The position numbers and the translations under genes were made by a program. DNA of 9,664 nucleotides from an uncultured Caryophanales bacterium (GTDB lineage Bacteria; Bacillota_I; Bacilli_A; RFN20; CAG-826): NCBI GenBank assembly GCA_946401755.1, contig CAMIVH010000029.1, forward strand, positions 1-9,664, written 5' to 3'. The notes beneath the pieces were generated by a model that saw nothing but the letters and a program-made list of their open reading frames with translations, was not told where the DNA came from and searched no databases. This document shows, in pieces, positions 1 to 6,839 of this stretch. Each line of letters starts with the position of its first letter. Positions within the stretch are counted from its first letter, which is position 1.

Positions 1-524
1 GCCATTTGGTCAGCGGATAAGTGAATTAATAAATCTGTGACACCAACGATTGGATCTTTTGGATCATCACCGATATTAATATCGACGACTGAGCCATCTT
101 TCTTACAAACCACACCGATTAAGGCTAGTGGAATTGTTGTCCATTGATATTTTTTGATACCACCATAATAGTGAGTGTCACCTAAGGCAAAGCCTTTAGA
201 TTCATAGAATGGGTGTTCTTTTAAGTCTAAACGTGGGGAGTCAATGTGGGCTCCTAAAATTCTTAAACCATTTTCAATTGGTTCTTTGCCGATAATAAAA
301 GCGGCAACATTTTTCTTTTTGTTAATGAAATAAACACGATCACCAGCTTTAACGGATTTAACTTCTTCAACGTTCTTAAAGCCGTTGGCTTTTAATAACT
401 TTTCAGCTTCACGAACCGCTAATCTTTCATTCTTAGCGACAGTAATGAAATCTTTATAGCCTTCGTTGAAGTCCATGACTGGTTTTGTGTCTTTATACTT
501 TAACCAAGCATTTTTACGATACAT
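1..524 (-). CDS. M18 family metallo-aminopeptidase, N-terminal part (cut by window edge)
   Basis: Seen: 174 residues are readable from an ATG at 524, preceded by a GGAAG ribosome-binding site; the frame runs off the left edge. Residues 91-100 read GAHIDSPRLD, whose His93 and Asp95 match the first zinc-ligand motif of M18 (aspartyl/lysyl aminopeptidase) enzymes. Residues 118-128, HYYGGIKKYQW, form the second block typical of the family. Known: M18 enzymes are cytosolic, dinuclear-zinc, dodecameric aminopeptidases that remove N-terminal residues from peptides. The family is usually about 430-470 residues, so more than half the protein, including the remaining metal ligands, lies outside the window. 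It follows serine dehydratase on the same strand but has a candidate promoter of its own in the 74-base gap, with an inverted repeat inside it. Family assignment is secure; substrate preference cannot be read here. Confidence 0.93.
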   Translation of the reverse strand, partial: MYRKNAWLKYKDTKPVMDFNEGYKDFITVAKNERLAVREAEKLLKANGFKNVEEVKSVKAGDRVYFINKKKNVAAFIIGKEPIENGLRILGAHIDSPRLDLKEHPFYESKGFALGDTHYYGGIKKYQWTTIPLALIGVVCKKDGSVVDINIGDDPKDPIVGVTDLLIHLSADQM

Positions 525-562
525 ATCTAATCTTCCTTTCTAAATAATTCGATACCATAATC

Positions 563-590
563 ATTCTATAACATTTTGTTGAAATGTTAA
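563..590 (-). promoter_or_regulatory. Candidate promoter of the M18 gene with an embedded inverted repeat
   Basis: On the minus strand TTAACA (590-585) and TAGAAT (568-563) are separated by 16 bases, placing transcription start near 556, about 32 bases before the ATG. A perfect 8-base inverted repeat, TAACATTT / AAATGTTA with a 5-base loop (569-589), fills the spacer and most of the -35. This is an operator-like arrangement. The same repeat lies 10 bases after the serine dehydratase stop codon and could instead act as a weak transcript-end hairpin, but no T-run follows it. Confidence 0.4.
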
Positions 591-598
591 GAAATACA

Positions 599-1801
599 CT
601 AATTTATTTTCTTTTTCATGACTTTTGATAAGCCCTTTTTCGCAGTTTCACGATAGCCAGCATGTAAATCTTTACCGGTTAGATACATCGTTAATAACGA
701 TTCATCAAAAGTTACTTTAGAGGCTTCAATTGGTAAGATACCGACGATAGAAGCAGCATTAATCGCTTTAAGTGCGAATATCGCGCATCTTTCAATGCAT
801 GGGATTTGGACATAACCTTTAACAGGGTCACAAGTTAAGCCTAAGGAGTGTTCTAACGCTACTTCAGCGGATTGAGCAATTTTCTTATATTCATAGCCAA
901 GAGCGGTTGCAATCATCGCAGCGCCCATCGCGCACGCTACGCCTATCTCTGCTTGACAGCCTGCTTCCGCGCCCGAAATAGAGGCATTACTTTTGGCTAA
1001 TAAGCCAATAAGACCTGCCACTAAGAAACCTTTACGAATATCTTCATAAGGGACTTTCTTCATTTCTAAGTATTGAACAACGCCAGGAATAACGCCTGCA
1101 CTACCACATGTTGGGGCCACAACAATTTTTCCACCCGCAGCGTTTTCTTCACTCGCGGCGAATGAGGCAATTGCGACATTAGTTTGGATGTCATCTTCCT
1201 TGTGCTCTTTTAACATATTTTCATACATTGCTTTGGCTTTTCTTTTAACGTGTAATTCACCAGGAAGTTCACCATCCGTTTTAATGCCTCTAGCGATTTC
1301 ATCTTTGATTGTTTTATAAATCTCATCAATATAAGAAAGAACATCCTCACCTTCGTGATAGAGGACATATTCCCATAATGAGTAGCCAAAATCACGGCAA
1401 TACGCCATAATCTCAGAGAGGGTATGATGTGGATATAAATCACTACCGTCCTGCTTCTTTTCGTTATTTATGGTGATGACACCACCACCGATAGAGACAA
1501 TAATATCCTTCTTTATTTCGTTATTTTTTAAAGTAGTTTCAAAGATCATCGTATTAGGATGTTTGACTCTTTTTCTTGCATCAAAAACGATACGATGATT
1601 AAAGCCTTCTAAATACTTATTTATGATGTAGTCAGTTAAGTGGCCCTTACCAGTGGAGGCTAAAGAGCCACATAATGTGACTTTGACACTAACGATATCT
1701 TGATATTTACCAAGAATATATTTAACTGCGTTTACTGGACCAATGGTGTGTGAACTACTTGGTCCATGACCGATATAAAAGACACTTTTAATGGATTGCA
1801 T
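599..1801 (-). CDS. sdaA: L-serine dehydratase (L-serine ammonia-lyase), iron-sulfur dependent, single chain
   Basis: Catalyses L-serine to pyruvate plus ammonia in the cytosol using a [4Fe-4S] cluster. The 400 residues carry both halves in one chain. The N-terminal part has SSSHTIGP (15-22) and GSLASTGKGH (45-54). The C-terminal catalytic part has APTCGSAG (229-236), SGAEAGCQAEIG (276-287) and LTCDPVKGYVQIPCIER (322-338). Cys282, Cys324 and Cys335 are the expected cluster ligands; their spacing of 42 and 11 matches the crystallised Legionella enzyme as I recall it. There is no ACT domain, and the protein ends in Ile-Asn, without the C-terminal cysteine that self-inhibits the Legionella enzyme. 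The ATG at 1801 follows an AGGGGA site with a 6-base gap. It starts one base after the stop of the upstream kinase-like gene and has no promoter of its own, so the two are very likely co-transcribed. B. subtilis splits this enzyme into sdaAA and sdaAB; here they are fused. Confidence 0.95.
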   Translation of the reverse strand: MQSIKSVFYIGHGPSSSHTIGPVNAVKYILGKYQDIVSVKVTLCGSLASTGKGHLTDYIINKYLEGFNHRIVFDARKRVKHPNTMIFETTLKNNEIKKDIIVSIGGGVITINNEKKQDGSDLYPHHTLSEIMAYCRDFGYSLWEYVLYHEGEDVLSYIDEIYKTIKDEIARGIKTDGELPGELHVKRKAKAMYENMLKEHKEDDIQTNVAIASFAASEENAAGGKIVVAPTCGSAGVIPGVVQYLEMKKVPYEDIRKGFLVAGLIGLLAKSNASISGAEAGCQAEIGVACAMGAAMIATALGYEYKKIAQSAEVALEHSLGLTCDPVKGYVQIPCIERCAIFALKAINAASIVGILPIEASKVTFDESLLTMYLTGKDLHAGYRETAKKGLSKVMKKKIN

Positions 1802-1802
1802 A

Positions 1803-2357
1803 TTATTCCCCTAGTTCATCGCTGATGATTTGAAGAGCTTCTTCTGTTACTTCATCTTCATCGAGATTAGACATATCTAAATAATTAGGGGTGAAGACAA
1901 AGTCTTGATCTCTTAATTCGTTTATATAATCGGAGAATCTTTCTAATGAATAATCAAGATTCATTGAACGATGAGCAATATGCCTATTTGGTAATCTATC
2001 TAAGAACCTCTGATATAGTAATGGAATATCACCAGTAAGAACGAGTAAAACCACACGATAGTTATATTCATCCGCGATGCCTTCGATTTCAGCGAGCTCA
2101 GAAGTACGGAAGTTAGCTTCCATAATTAAATCATTGCCCACTAAAGCGCATTGCTTAAAGAAATAAATCATATCTTGTGTAGCGGTTATTGAAAGTAAAC
2201 GGTTCTCTTGACGTGTTTGATAACCGACATTGTCGCACACTATTTCTTTAAGGGTGTCTTTAATGATAAAGGGAATACCTAAAGATTCGCTTAAAGCAGC
2301 GGCTAAGGTTGATTTACCTGCGGCTAAATCACCGGTGATAATAATTAATCTTTGCAT
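1803..2357 (-). CDS. Small P-loop kinase-like protein, substrate unknown
   Basis: Seen: 184 residues with a Walker A motif GDLAAGKS at 9-16 (Lys15), a hydrophobic strand ending in acidic residues at 76-80 (DLIME), and an Arg/His-rich segment RHIAHR at 125-130 where a lid would sit. This layout (strand, P-loop, helix, short lid, one domain) fits the AAA_33 / zeta-toxin-like / nucleoside-kinase-like group of small P-loop phosphotransferases. The acidic tail (165-184) is rich in Glu and Asp. No partner antitoxin gene is present. It overlaps nothing and ends one base before serine dehydratase, which suggests related function or at least coupled expression. The ATG at 2357 is the only possible start after an in-frame stop: no ATG, GTG or TTG lies between them. 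It has no ribosome-binding site, and a TATAAT box ends only six bases upstream. ATP binding is a confident inference; the phosphorylated substrate is not known. Confidence 0.8.
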   Translation of the reverse strand: MQRLIIITGDLAAGKSTLAAALSESLGIPFIIKDTLKEIVCDNVGYQTRQENRLLSITATQDMIYFFKQCALVGNDLIMEANFRTSELAEIEGIADEYNYRVVLLVLTGDIPLLYQRFLDRLPNRHIAHRSMNLDYSLERFSDYINELRDQDFVFTPNYLDMSNLDEDEVTEEALQIISDELGE

Positions 2358-2363
2358 AACAAA

Positions 2364-2369
2364 ATTATA
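2364..2369 (-). promoter_or_regulatory. -10 box of the kinase-sdaA operon, positioned for a leaderless message
   Basis: A perfect TATAAT lies at 2369-2364 and is followed by six bases and then the ATG at 2357, so the expected transcription start falls on or next to the start codon. No convincing -35 is present: the spot 17 bases upstream is the T-run of the degV terminator. No Shine-Dalgarno sequence precedes the ATG. Confidence 0.5.
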
Positions 2370-2386
2370 ATATCGGTTTTATGAGC

Positions 2387-2408
2387 AAAAAGAAAGGCGC
2401 TTAGCGCC
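2387..2408 (-). terminator. Intrinsic terminator after degV
   Basis: On the minus strand GGCGC-TAA-GCGCC (2408-2396) forms a tight all-GC stem with a three-base loop, followed by TTTCTTTTT (2395-2387). The stem begins six bases after the degV stop codon. Confidence 0.88.
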
Positions 2409-2414
2409 ATTCTC

Positions 2415-3284
2415 TTATCTATGTTTGGCGTGGAAGCTTACGCCCATCGCGTTAGGACCACAGTGACTACCAGCGGTTGGATTCACCACTTCGTATTCAA
2501 TGTTAAGGTCTTGGCCGAAGTGATTTTTGAGCATACTACCAAATTCTTCAGCGATTTCTAAAGCGTCTGTATGAGCGATAATCACTCTATGACCTTTAAT
2601 GTCATCTTCTAAATCGATAACGTATTGTAAGAGTTTTTGTAAGGTTTGTTTACGTCCACGACATTTATCTTTAGTAGCCATCTTACCATCTTCACCAATG
2701 TAGATGATTGGTTTCAAACCAATGATGTTACCAAAGAACGCCGCAAAACCTGAAACACGACCACTTTTACCGAAGAATTTTAAGTCATCAGCGTAGAAGT
2801 AGAAAGCAGTCTTATCAACTTCAGTAGCCGCCCACTTTTGGATGTCTTCAATAGAAGCGCCATTCTTATACATCTCACCAATGCTTAAGCAGATGTTATA
2901 ACTACCTAAGGTGATACCTTTGGTATCGATGAGTGTAAGTTTTCTTTCTGGATACTTTTCACTTAATTCTTCCATCGCTAAACGAAGAGAATTAAATGTT
3001 GCAGACATCGCAGCGGAGAAATGGACATATAAAATGTCATTGCCCGCGGCAAATTCTGGTTCAAAGTAATTGATGTATTCAACCGGAGAAAGAGCGCTTG
3101 TGGTTGGAATAGTACCTGCTCTTAATTGGTTATAGAAAGCTTTGTAGTCAAATTCCTTAAAATCAACATAAGGACGGATTTCTTGTCCGTTGATTGTGTA
3201 AGGCATAGAAATGAGTTTGTAACCGTATCTAGCCGCTACCTCTGGCGTAATATCGGTATCAGTATCAGTGTATAAAGTGTACAT
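2415..3284 (-). CDS. DegV family fatty-acid-binding protein (FakB-like)
   Basis: Known: DegV proteins bind a fatty acid in a buried pocket; the FakB members present it to the kinase FakA for phosphorylation and entry into phospholipid synthesis. Seen in 289 residues: an N-terminal TDTDTDITPE (6-15) in place of the usual D-S-[TA] motif, the pocket motif PTTSALSP (60-67), FSAAMSATFNS (89-99), an SGR motif (174-176), KPIIYI (191-196) and the C-terminal SHCGPNAMGV (273-282), which is the family's G-x-H-x-G-P-G-x-x-G block and holds the carboxylate-binding His274. Length is as usual for the family. The ATG at 3284 is preceded by GAGG with 8-base spacing. It is a single-gene unit with its own promoter and a strong terminator. 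No fakA is in the window, so the link to fatty-acid phosphorylation rests on family membership only. Confidence 0.92.
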   Translation of the reverse strand: MYTLYTDTDTDITPEVAARYGYKLISMPYTINGQEIRPYVDFKEFDYKAFYNQLRAGTIPTTSALSPVEYINYFEPEFAAGNDILYVHFSAAMSATFNSLRLAMEELSEKYPERKLTLIDTKGITLGSYNICLSIGEMYKNGASIEDIQKWAATEVDKTAFYFYADDLKFFGKSGRVSGFAAFFGNIIGLKPIIYIGEDGKMATKDKCRGRKQTLQKLLQYVIDLEDDIKGHRVIIAHTDALEIAEEFGSMLKNHFGQDLNIEYEVVNPTAGSHCGPNAMGVSFHAKHR

Positions 3285-3302
3285 ATGTATAACCTCATCT
3301 TC

Positions 3303-3354
3303 ATTATAGCAACATTAATTAACTGTGGTTATTTACAAATAGTTACAAGTGTAA
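3303..3354 (-). promoter_or_regulatory. Candidate extended -10 promoter of degV with upstream TTACAA repeats
   Basis: TGCTATAAT (TATAAT at 3308-3303) is an extended -10 box. No good -35 lies at the right distance, which is acceptable for an extended -10. The predicted start near 3296 would leave only about 12 bases of leader beginning at the GAGG site, so the true start may differ. Upstream are two TTACAA copies 10 bases apart on the plus strand (3333-3338 and 3343-3348). The second belongs to an inverted repeat TTACA-AG-TGTAA (3343-3354). Confidence 0.4.
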
Positions 3355-3389
3355 AAAAGAAAAAACCAGCGCATATGTGGCTGGTTTTT
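3353..3389 (-). terminator. Intrinsic terminator after the 162-residue membrane protein gene
   Basis: A perfect 10-base stem, AAAAACCAGC / GCTGGTTTTT (3361-3370 with 3380-3389), has a nine-base loop. On the minus strand it runs into TTTTTTCTTTTTT (3365-3353). It starts about 19 bases after the stop codon. The stem also ends in five T's on the plus strand, but no plus-strand gene reads into it. Confidence 0.9.
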
Positions 3390-3407
3390 ACTAGTTTAAA
3401 TTGTTAA

Positions 3408-3896
3408 TTAGAAACCTTTATCTTCTAAGACTGGAGCAGCAGCGTTACAAGCAGCGGCTACAAATGATAAGATTGCGAAGACGATAGGTCCTGCCGCTAA
3501 ACGGTAATCTTTAACGCCAAAGCCATCAGCATTCATGCCTCTATATAAGACACCTGTTAAGAGCATCATCACTGCACCAACAGCAATAACACCACCAGCA
3601 ATGAATGATAATTTCTTTGTGAGATCTTTACCGATTAATTCGTCAATGAATACAAAGGCTAAACCTGCGAGTCCTCCGAATAAGACGAATAGATAACCAA
3701 TAAAGCCAAGAACGGTGCCCTTAGTGCCTGCATCAGCATCATCGAAGAATGCTTCATTCCACATGCAGAATGCTCGATCAGGGAAATCTGGGTGAACCAC
3801 TTGCTTTGTGATGAACATTGAGATAAAGACGACTAACGCGATAAGAGCGGCAGCCATTCTAAGAAGAGAATGGAGTTTAAGATACTTATTTTCCAT
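3408..3896 (-). CDS. Four-helix integral membrane protein of unknown function
   Basis: I do not recognise this family. Seen: 162 residues with four hydrophobic segments at about 12-30, 61-84, 97-118 and 131-153, which predicts both ends in the cytoplasm. The first loop (31-60) is polar and acidic, with Cys44, Trp46 and a DDADAG stretch, and is probably outside the cell. A second short loop (119-130) contains RGMNADGFGVKDYR. The helices are rich in Ala and Gly. No signal-peptidase site or catalytic motif is evident. The start is secure: ATG at 3896 with GGGAG seven bases upstream. The gene stands alone, with a good promoter (TTGAAT-N16-TATAAT) and a strong terminator, so neighbours give no functional clue. 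It could be a small channel-like or structural membrane protein; no function is proposed. Confidence 0.82.
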   Translation of the reverse strand: MENKYLKLHSLLRMAAALIALVVFISMFITKQVVHPDFPDRAFCMWNEAFFDDADAGTKGTVLGFIGYLFVLFGGLAGLAFVFIDELIGKDLTKKLSFIAGGVIAVGAVMMLLTGVLYRGMNADGFGVKDYRLAAGPIVFAILSFVAAACNAAAPVLEDKGF

Positions 3897-3927
3897 GCGA
3901 TATCTCCCTTTGTGTTATACAACAAAA

Positions 3928-3955
3928 ATTATAAGAGTAATAAAGAATTATTCAA
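3928..3955 (-). promoter_or_regulatory. Promoter of the 162-residue membrane protein gene
   Basis: On the minus strand TTGAAT (3955-3950) and a perfect TATAAT (3933-3928) are separated by 16 bases. Transcription is expected to start near 3921, giving a leader of about 25 bases that includes the GGGAG site at 3908-3904. Confidence 0.6.
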
Positions 3956-3973
3956 CTTTATTTTTAATAATCC

Positions 3974-5821
3974 CTAGTTGCTAGCGCTATATTGTGTGAT
4001 TTTTTCATTGAGCACATCTATATCGTAGAAACCATGAGGAATATTAAACGTTGGATCGCCGTTGTCATTAACAATGCACATTGGTTTATTGTCTTCTGTT
4101 AATGGAACATCAGGAGTAGCACCATCTTCAAATCCATAGAATTCCTTCTTTGTTTGGTCGTAAAGACCAATGTGAAGATTAGAAGAATGGTAGATATATT
4201 GACTATTTGGTAAGTAATGGATGCTCACTGCACATTCACCACCACCGGAAGTTTCACCGATGACTTTTGCGCCTAAGGCTTGAGCATAGCATGGGAAGGC
4301 GTTGCCACAGGAGAAAGAACAGTCAGAAGTTAAAACATAAATATTGTAATCGCTACCATATGATTCATCAGCGGTATAAGCACCATCTCCATTAATATCG
4401 GATTTACTAGTATAGGTGAACACTACTTTTTCACTACCATCATAGAAATTAACCGCAGCATTATTGTTTTTGCTTAAGAATGGTAAGAGTTTGATTAATA
4501 CACCTAAAGTACCACCACCATTTAATGAAACATCGATAATGACGTTTTTAACTGATGGGTGTCTAGCAATTTCGTTAAATGTATCGCGGAATAAGAAGAA
4601 CGTATCATATCTACCAGCTGTGTTTTTGACTTGACCGCGATCATCAAAGACTTCATTATATTCGCCATATTTGAACGAATCAAAATAGAACATAGCGGTC
4701 TTTTGGTCACTACTATAGAGAATAGTGCCTTCCACTGGTTCAAATGCGGAATTTGTTCCTTGGTATTTTTCTTTACGTAATACTTTGAGACGTTTTTCTA
4801 ATTCATTTCTAGCAACGATGCCTTTGCCATAAGGCGCTCTAGCGATTTCACCCCAAGCGGAGTTCACGCTGATAATTGCTGAGTGATTATCATCAAACAT
4901 ATTAACAGCTTCAGAGAACGCTAAAGCTCTAGTGTTAGCAACTCCAGAATAGAATTGGTTATAAAGATTCTTTTCTTGGTAGTATTTTTTCATATTTTCA
5001 ATGCCATAGTGACTTCTTAAACCATAGAAGTTTTGCATCACAAATAAGAAGCAACTGGCGTTGTAATCAATTAAGTATTGAGGCATAGAAGCACCGATTG
5101 TGGCACGAACCATTTGATCATCCACTGTGCAATATGAAATGCCATCTCTAAACGCTAATTGAGAGAAATCATCAGCATTAGTGGAAGCGAATAGATTACG
5201 ATAATTATATGTGACATATAAAGTAGAGCATTCAGAGAATGCAAGGTCATATAGACCTAGAGGCATATATAATTCGCCACCATCTCTAAAATAATCAAAG
5301 TCGCAATCTTCAAATGTATAGGTAGCGTAATTTTCTTTTCCTAATTGTTCATAGGAAGATTCAGTTTCAACACCATAGTTTAAGACGTCATATTCTGGTT
5401 GAATACCACCTTCACCACTTTTCAAAGCATTGCTAATTTCACCCGCTCTTAAAACAACTTTTTCTAAAGGAGAAATAACCGCATAAAAATATACCGAACC
5501 ATCTATTTCAATTTTCCAAGAATTAGTAAAGCCATCATTAGTTACTGTACTAACCGCTCTTGGATCAAGGAATTTCTTATAGATAGAAGCATATTGTTTT
5601 AAAGAGATATAAGGAACGTATTTTTCACCATTTTTAAAGCGCAAATTAATGTTAGAGATATAGGCATCGCTTAATTGAGGGTTCTCATTATCTGCAATCA
5701 TATCTAAAACATATAAATTCACTGTTTTTTCATCAGAATTTGCATTAAAGATATCAAGGAAATCACATGACGAAAGAAGCAAGGTTGGTAAAAGTAATAA
5801 AAACGCTAATTTTCTTTTCAT
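3974..5821 (-). CDS. Secreted S41-type serine peptidase lipoprotein
   Basis: Seen: residues 1-19 form a lipoprotein signal (basic MKRK, Leu-rich core, lipobox LSSC ending at Cys19), so the mature protein should be lipid-anchored outside the membrane. Residues 30-290 are an unassigned N-terminal region. The S41 (tail-specific/tricorn-type) domain covers about 295-575. It has FDDNHSAI with His313 where the family has D-[GD]-H-T; a core strand and Gly loop VIIDVSLNGGG (427-437); VLTSDCSFSCGNAF (496-509), with Ser504 the likely nucleophile; and GETSGGG (522-528), which lacks the Lys of the CtpA-type Ser/Lys dyad and so suggests a Ser/His-type site. An insert at 475-486 is a canonical EF-hand loop (Asp475, Asn477, Asp479, Gly480, Glu486). 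The ATG at 5821 has AGGG seven bases upstream. The gene lies 16 bases after the PAP2 gene and is probably co-transcribed with it. Substrate unknown; related lipoproteins are usually annotated only as S41 peptidases. Confidence 0.87.
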   Translation of the reverse strand: MKRKLAFLLLLPTLLLSSCDFLDIFNANSDEKTVNLYVLDMIADNENPQLSDAYISNINLRFKNGEKYVPYISLKQYASIYKKFLDPRAVSTVTNDGFTNSWKIEIDGSVYFYAVISPLEKVVLRAGEISNALKSGEGGIQPEYDVLNYGVETESSYEQLGKENYATYTFEDCDFDYFRDGGELYMPLGLYDLAFSECSTLYVTYNYRNLFASTNADDFSQLAFRDGISYCTVDDQMVRATIGASMPQYLIDYNASCFLFVMQNFYGLRSHYGIENMKKYYQEKNLYNQFYSGVANTRALAFSEAVNMFDDNHSAIISVNSAWGEIARAPYGKGIVARNELEKRLKVLRKEKYQGTNSAFEPVEGTILYSSDQKTAMFYFDSFKYGEYNEVFDDRGQVKNTAGRYDTFFLFRDTFNEIARHPSVKNVIIDVSLNGGGTLGVLIKLLPFLSKNNNAAVNFYDGSEKVVFTYTSKSDINGDGAYTADESYGSDYNIYVLTSDCSFSCGNAFPCYAQALGAKVIGETSGGGECAVSIHYLPNSQYIYHSSNLHIGLYDQTKKEFYGFEDGATPDVPLTEDNKPMCIVNDNGDPTFNIPHGFYDIDVLNEKITQYSASN

Positions 5822-5837
5822 ATTGCTACCCTACAAA

Positions 5838-6779
5838 TTATTGTTGAACAGTAGCCTCTTGTTGAGGGTGATATTCATCTTTATAAATGAAGCCTTTACG
5901 AGTGGCGATTTCATGGCCAATATAGAACACCACGACCACAATTAGGGCACCCATGCATGTATCAGTGAGGAAGTGTGCGCCAACTAACATTCTGGAGAAC
6001 ATCATGACTAAAGTCCAGCCAAATCCGATATAAAACATGATTGTTTCTTTACCCTTCAATTTATTAAAGAATAAAGATAAGTATGGGAGAACCATCATCA
6101 TGATAGCAGCGCTGCCTGAATGGCCACTTGGGAAGGATTTGAATTCTTCTTTTGTAATGGTGACACCATATAACTCATGGCCTTTGTTAATATATTCTTC
6201 ATACGCGCCATATGATTCCCACCAATTGTGGAAAGCAATTTCACCACTATTAACGACAAAACGATAACGTGGACGATGGAGCACTAGTTTAATTAAGAAG
6301 CTTGTTGGTAATAAGGCTAAAAGGAAGATAACTGCCATGACCATTAAGGCTGACCATAATTTATTCTCATCACCTTTATTACAGACGATAAAGCCAAGAG
6401 CGGCAAAGCCTAAGAAAACAAAGATATTAGCAATTGTGAACGGTAATTCTAGAGCATCGTTATTAAAGCCATTAACTGATGGGACATCTTTAGAACCTAG
6501 CCACACTGATAAGCCATAGCCAAGAGCGGCTAAACCCCAAGACAGTATTTTAAAAATAATATGTAAATCTTTTTTCTTTACTGATGTTACTAACAAACCA
6601 CCAGCGGCAAATGATAATCCTGCATAGCAGGGATATGTACCAAAAGATGCCATAATGACACCAAACATATTACCTTGAGAATAAATAGCTTGGTTAATTT
6701 GTAAGTCTAAAAATGAACCAACTATAAAACCGGCTAATAAAACGCCAATCACAATGTAGAAATGTCTTTTTTTAATCAT
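5838..6779 (-). CDS. PAP2-superfamily membrane phosphatase
   Basis: Known: PAP2 enzymes dephosphorylate lipid phosphates such as phosphatidic acid, phosphatidylglycerophosphate or undecaprenyl diphosphate at the outer membrane face. Seen (numbered from the ATG at 6779, 313 residues): the first catalytic block KLVLHRPRY (164-172) with Lys164 and Arg171, where Tyr replaces the usual Pro of K-x6-RP; PSGH at 217-220 with His220; and SRMLVGAHFLTD at 262-273 with Arg263, nucleophile His269 and Asp273. At least six hydrophobic segments are present, and a soluble insert of about 45 residues (about 173-216) separates blocks one and two. Start choice: the frame also opens at TTG 6794, but GGAG at 6792-6789 lies nine bases before the ATG at 6779, which is ideal, and overlaps that TTG. 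The gene heads a likely operon with the S41 lipoprotein. Substrate is not determinable; an undecaprenyl-diphosphate or lipid-phosphate role is plausible. Confidence 0.9.
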   Translation of the reverse strand: MIKKRHFYIVIGVLLAGFIVGSFLDLQINQAIYSQGNMFGVIMASFGTYPCYAGLSFAAGGLLVTSVKKKDLHIIFKILSWGLAALGYGLSVWLGSKDVPSVNGFNNDALELPFTIANIFVFLGFAALGFIVCNKGDENKLWSALMVMAVIFLLALLPTSFLIKLVLHRPRYRFVVNSGEIAFHNWWESYGAYEEYINKGHELYGVTITKEEFKSFPSGHSGSAAIMMMVLPYLSLFFNKLKGKETIMFYIGFGWTLVMMFSRMLVGAHFLTDTCMGALIVVVVFYIGHEIATRKGFIYKDEYHPQQEATVQQ

Positions 6780-6797
6780 GAGAATGTTCTCCAATAG

Positions 6798-6820
6798 TAA
6801 CTATATAGTTATTGTAGCAT
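6798..6820 (-). promoter_or_regulatory. PAP2 promoter with perfect 14-base palindrome (candidate operator)
   Basis: On the minus strand ATGCTACAAT (6820-6811) is an extended -10 box, with start expected near 6804 and a leader of about 25 bases. A perfect palindrome, TAACTATATAGTTA (6798-6811), begins at the last base of the -10 and covers the predicted start site, a placement typical of repressor operators. It also lies about 30 bases upstream of the -35 of the divergent acetyltransferase gene. Confidence 0.45.
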
Positions 6821-6839
6821 CTTTTGATTGTCGTATCAT

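Noticed and set aside
1210..1443. A 77-codon open frame inside the serine dehydratase gene on the same strand in another frame.
   Set aside because: It lies wholly within a well-conserved gene, has no ribosome-binding site and shows no family pattern. Similar short frames opposite the PAP2, OhrR and CDF genes were dropped for the same reason.
1803..2357. The P-loop protein as a zeta-type toxin of a toxin-antitoxin pair.
   Set aside because: There is no small antitoxin gene beside it. It is coupled to serine dehydratase instead.
3939..3962. A seven-base AT-only stem (AATAAAG / CTTTATT) after the S41 gene as a terminator.
   Set aside because: The stem is weak, has a ten-base loop and no T-run, and overlaps the -35 of the next gene. 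Chance is likely in AT-rich DNA.
6780..6794. Extending the PAP2 protein to an in-frame TTG at 6794.
   Set aside because: That TTG overlaps the GGAG ribosome-binding site that is ideally spaced for the ATG at 6779, and it has no site of its own.
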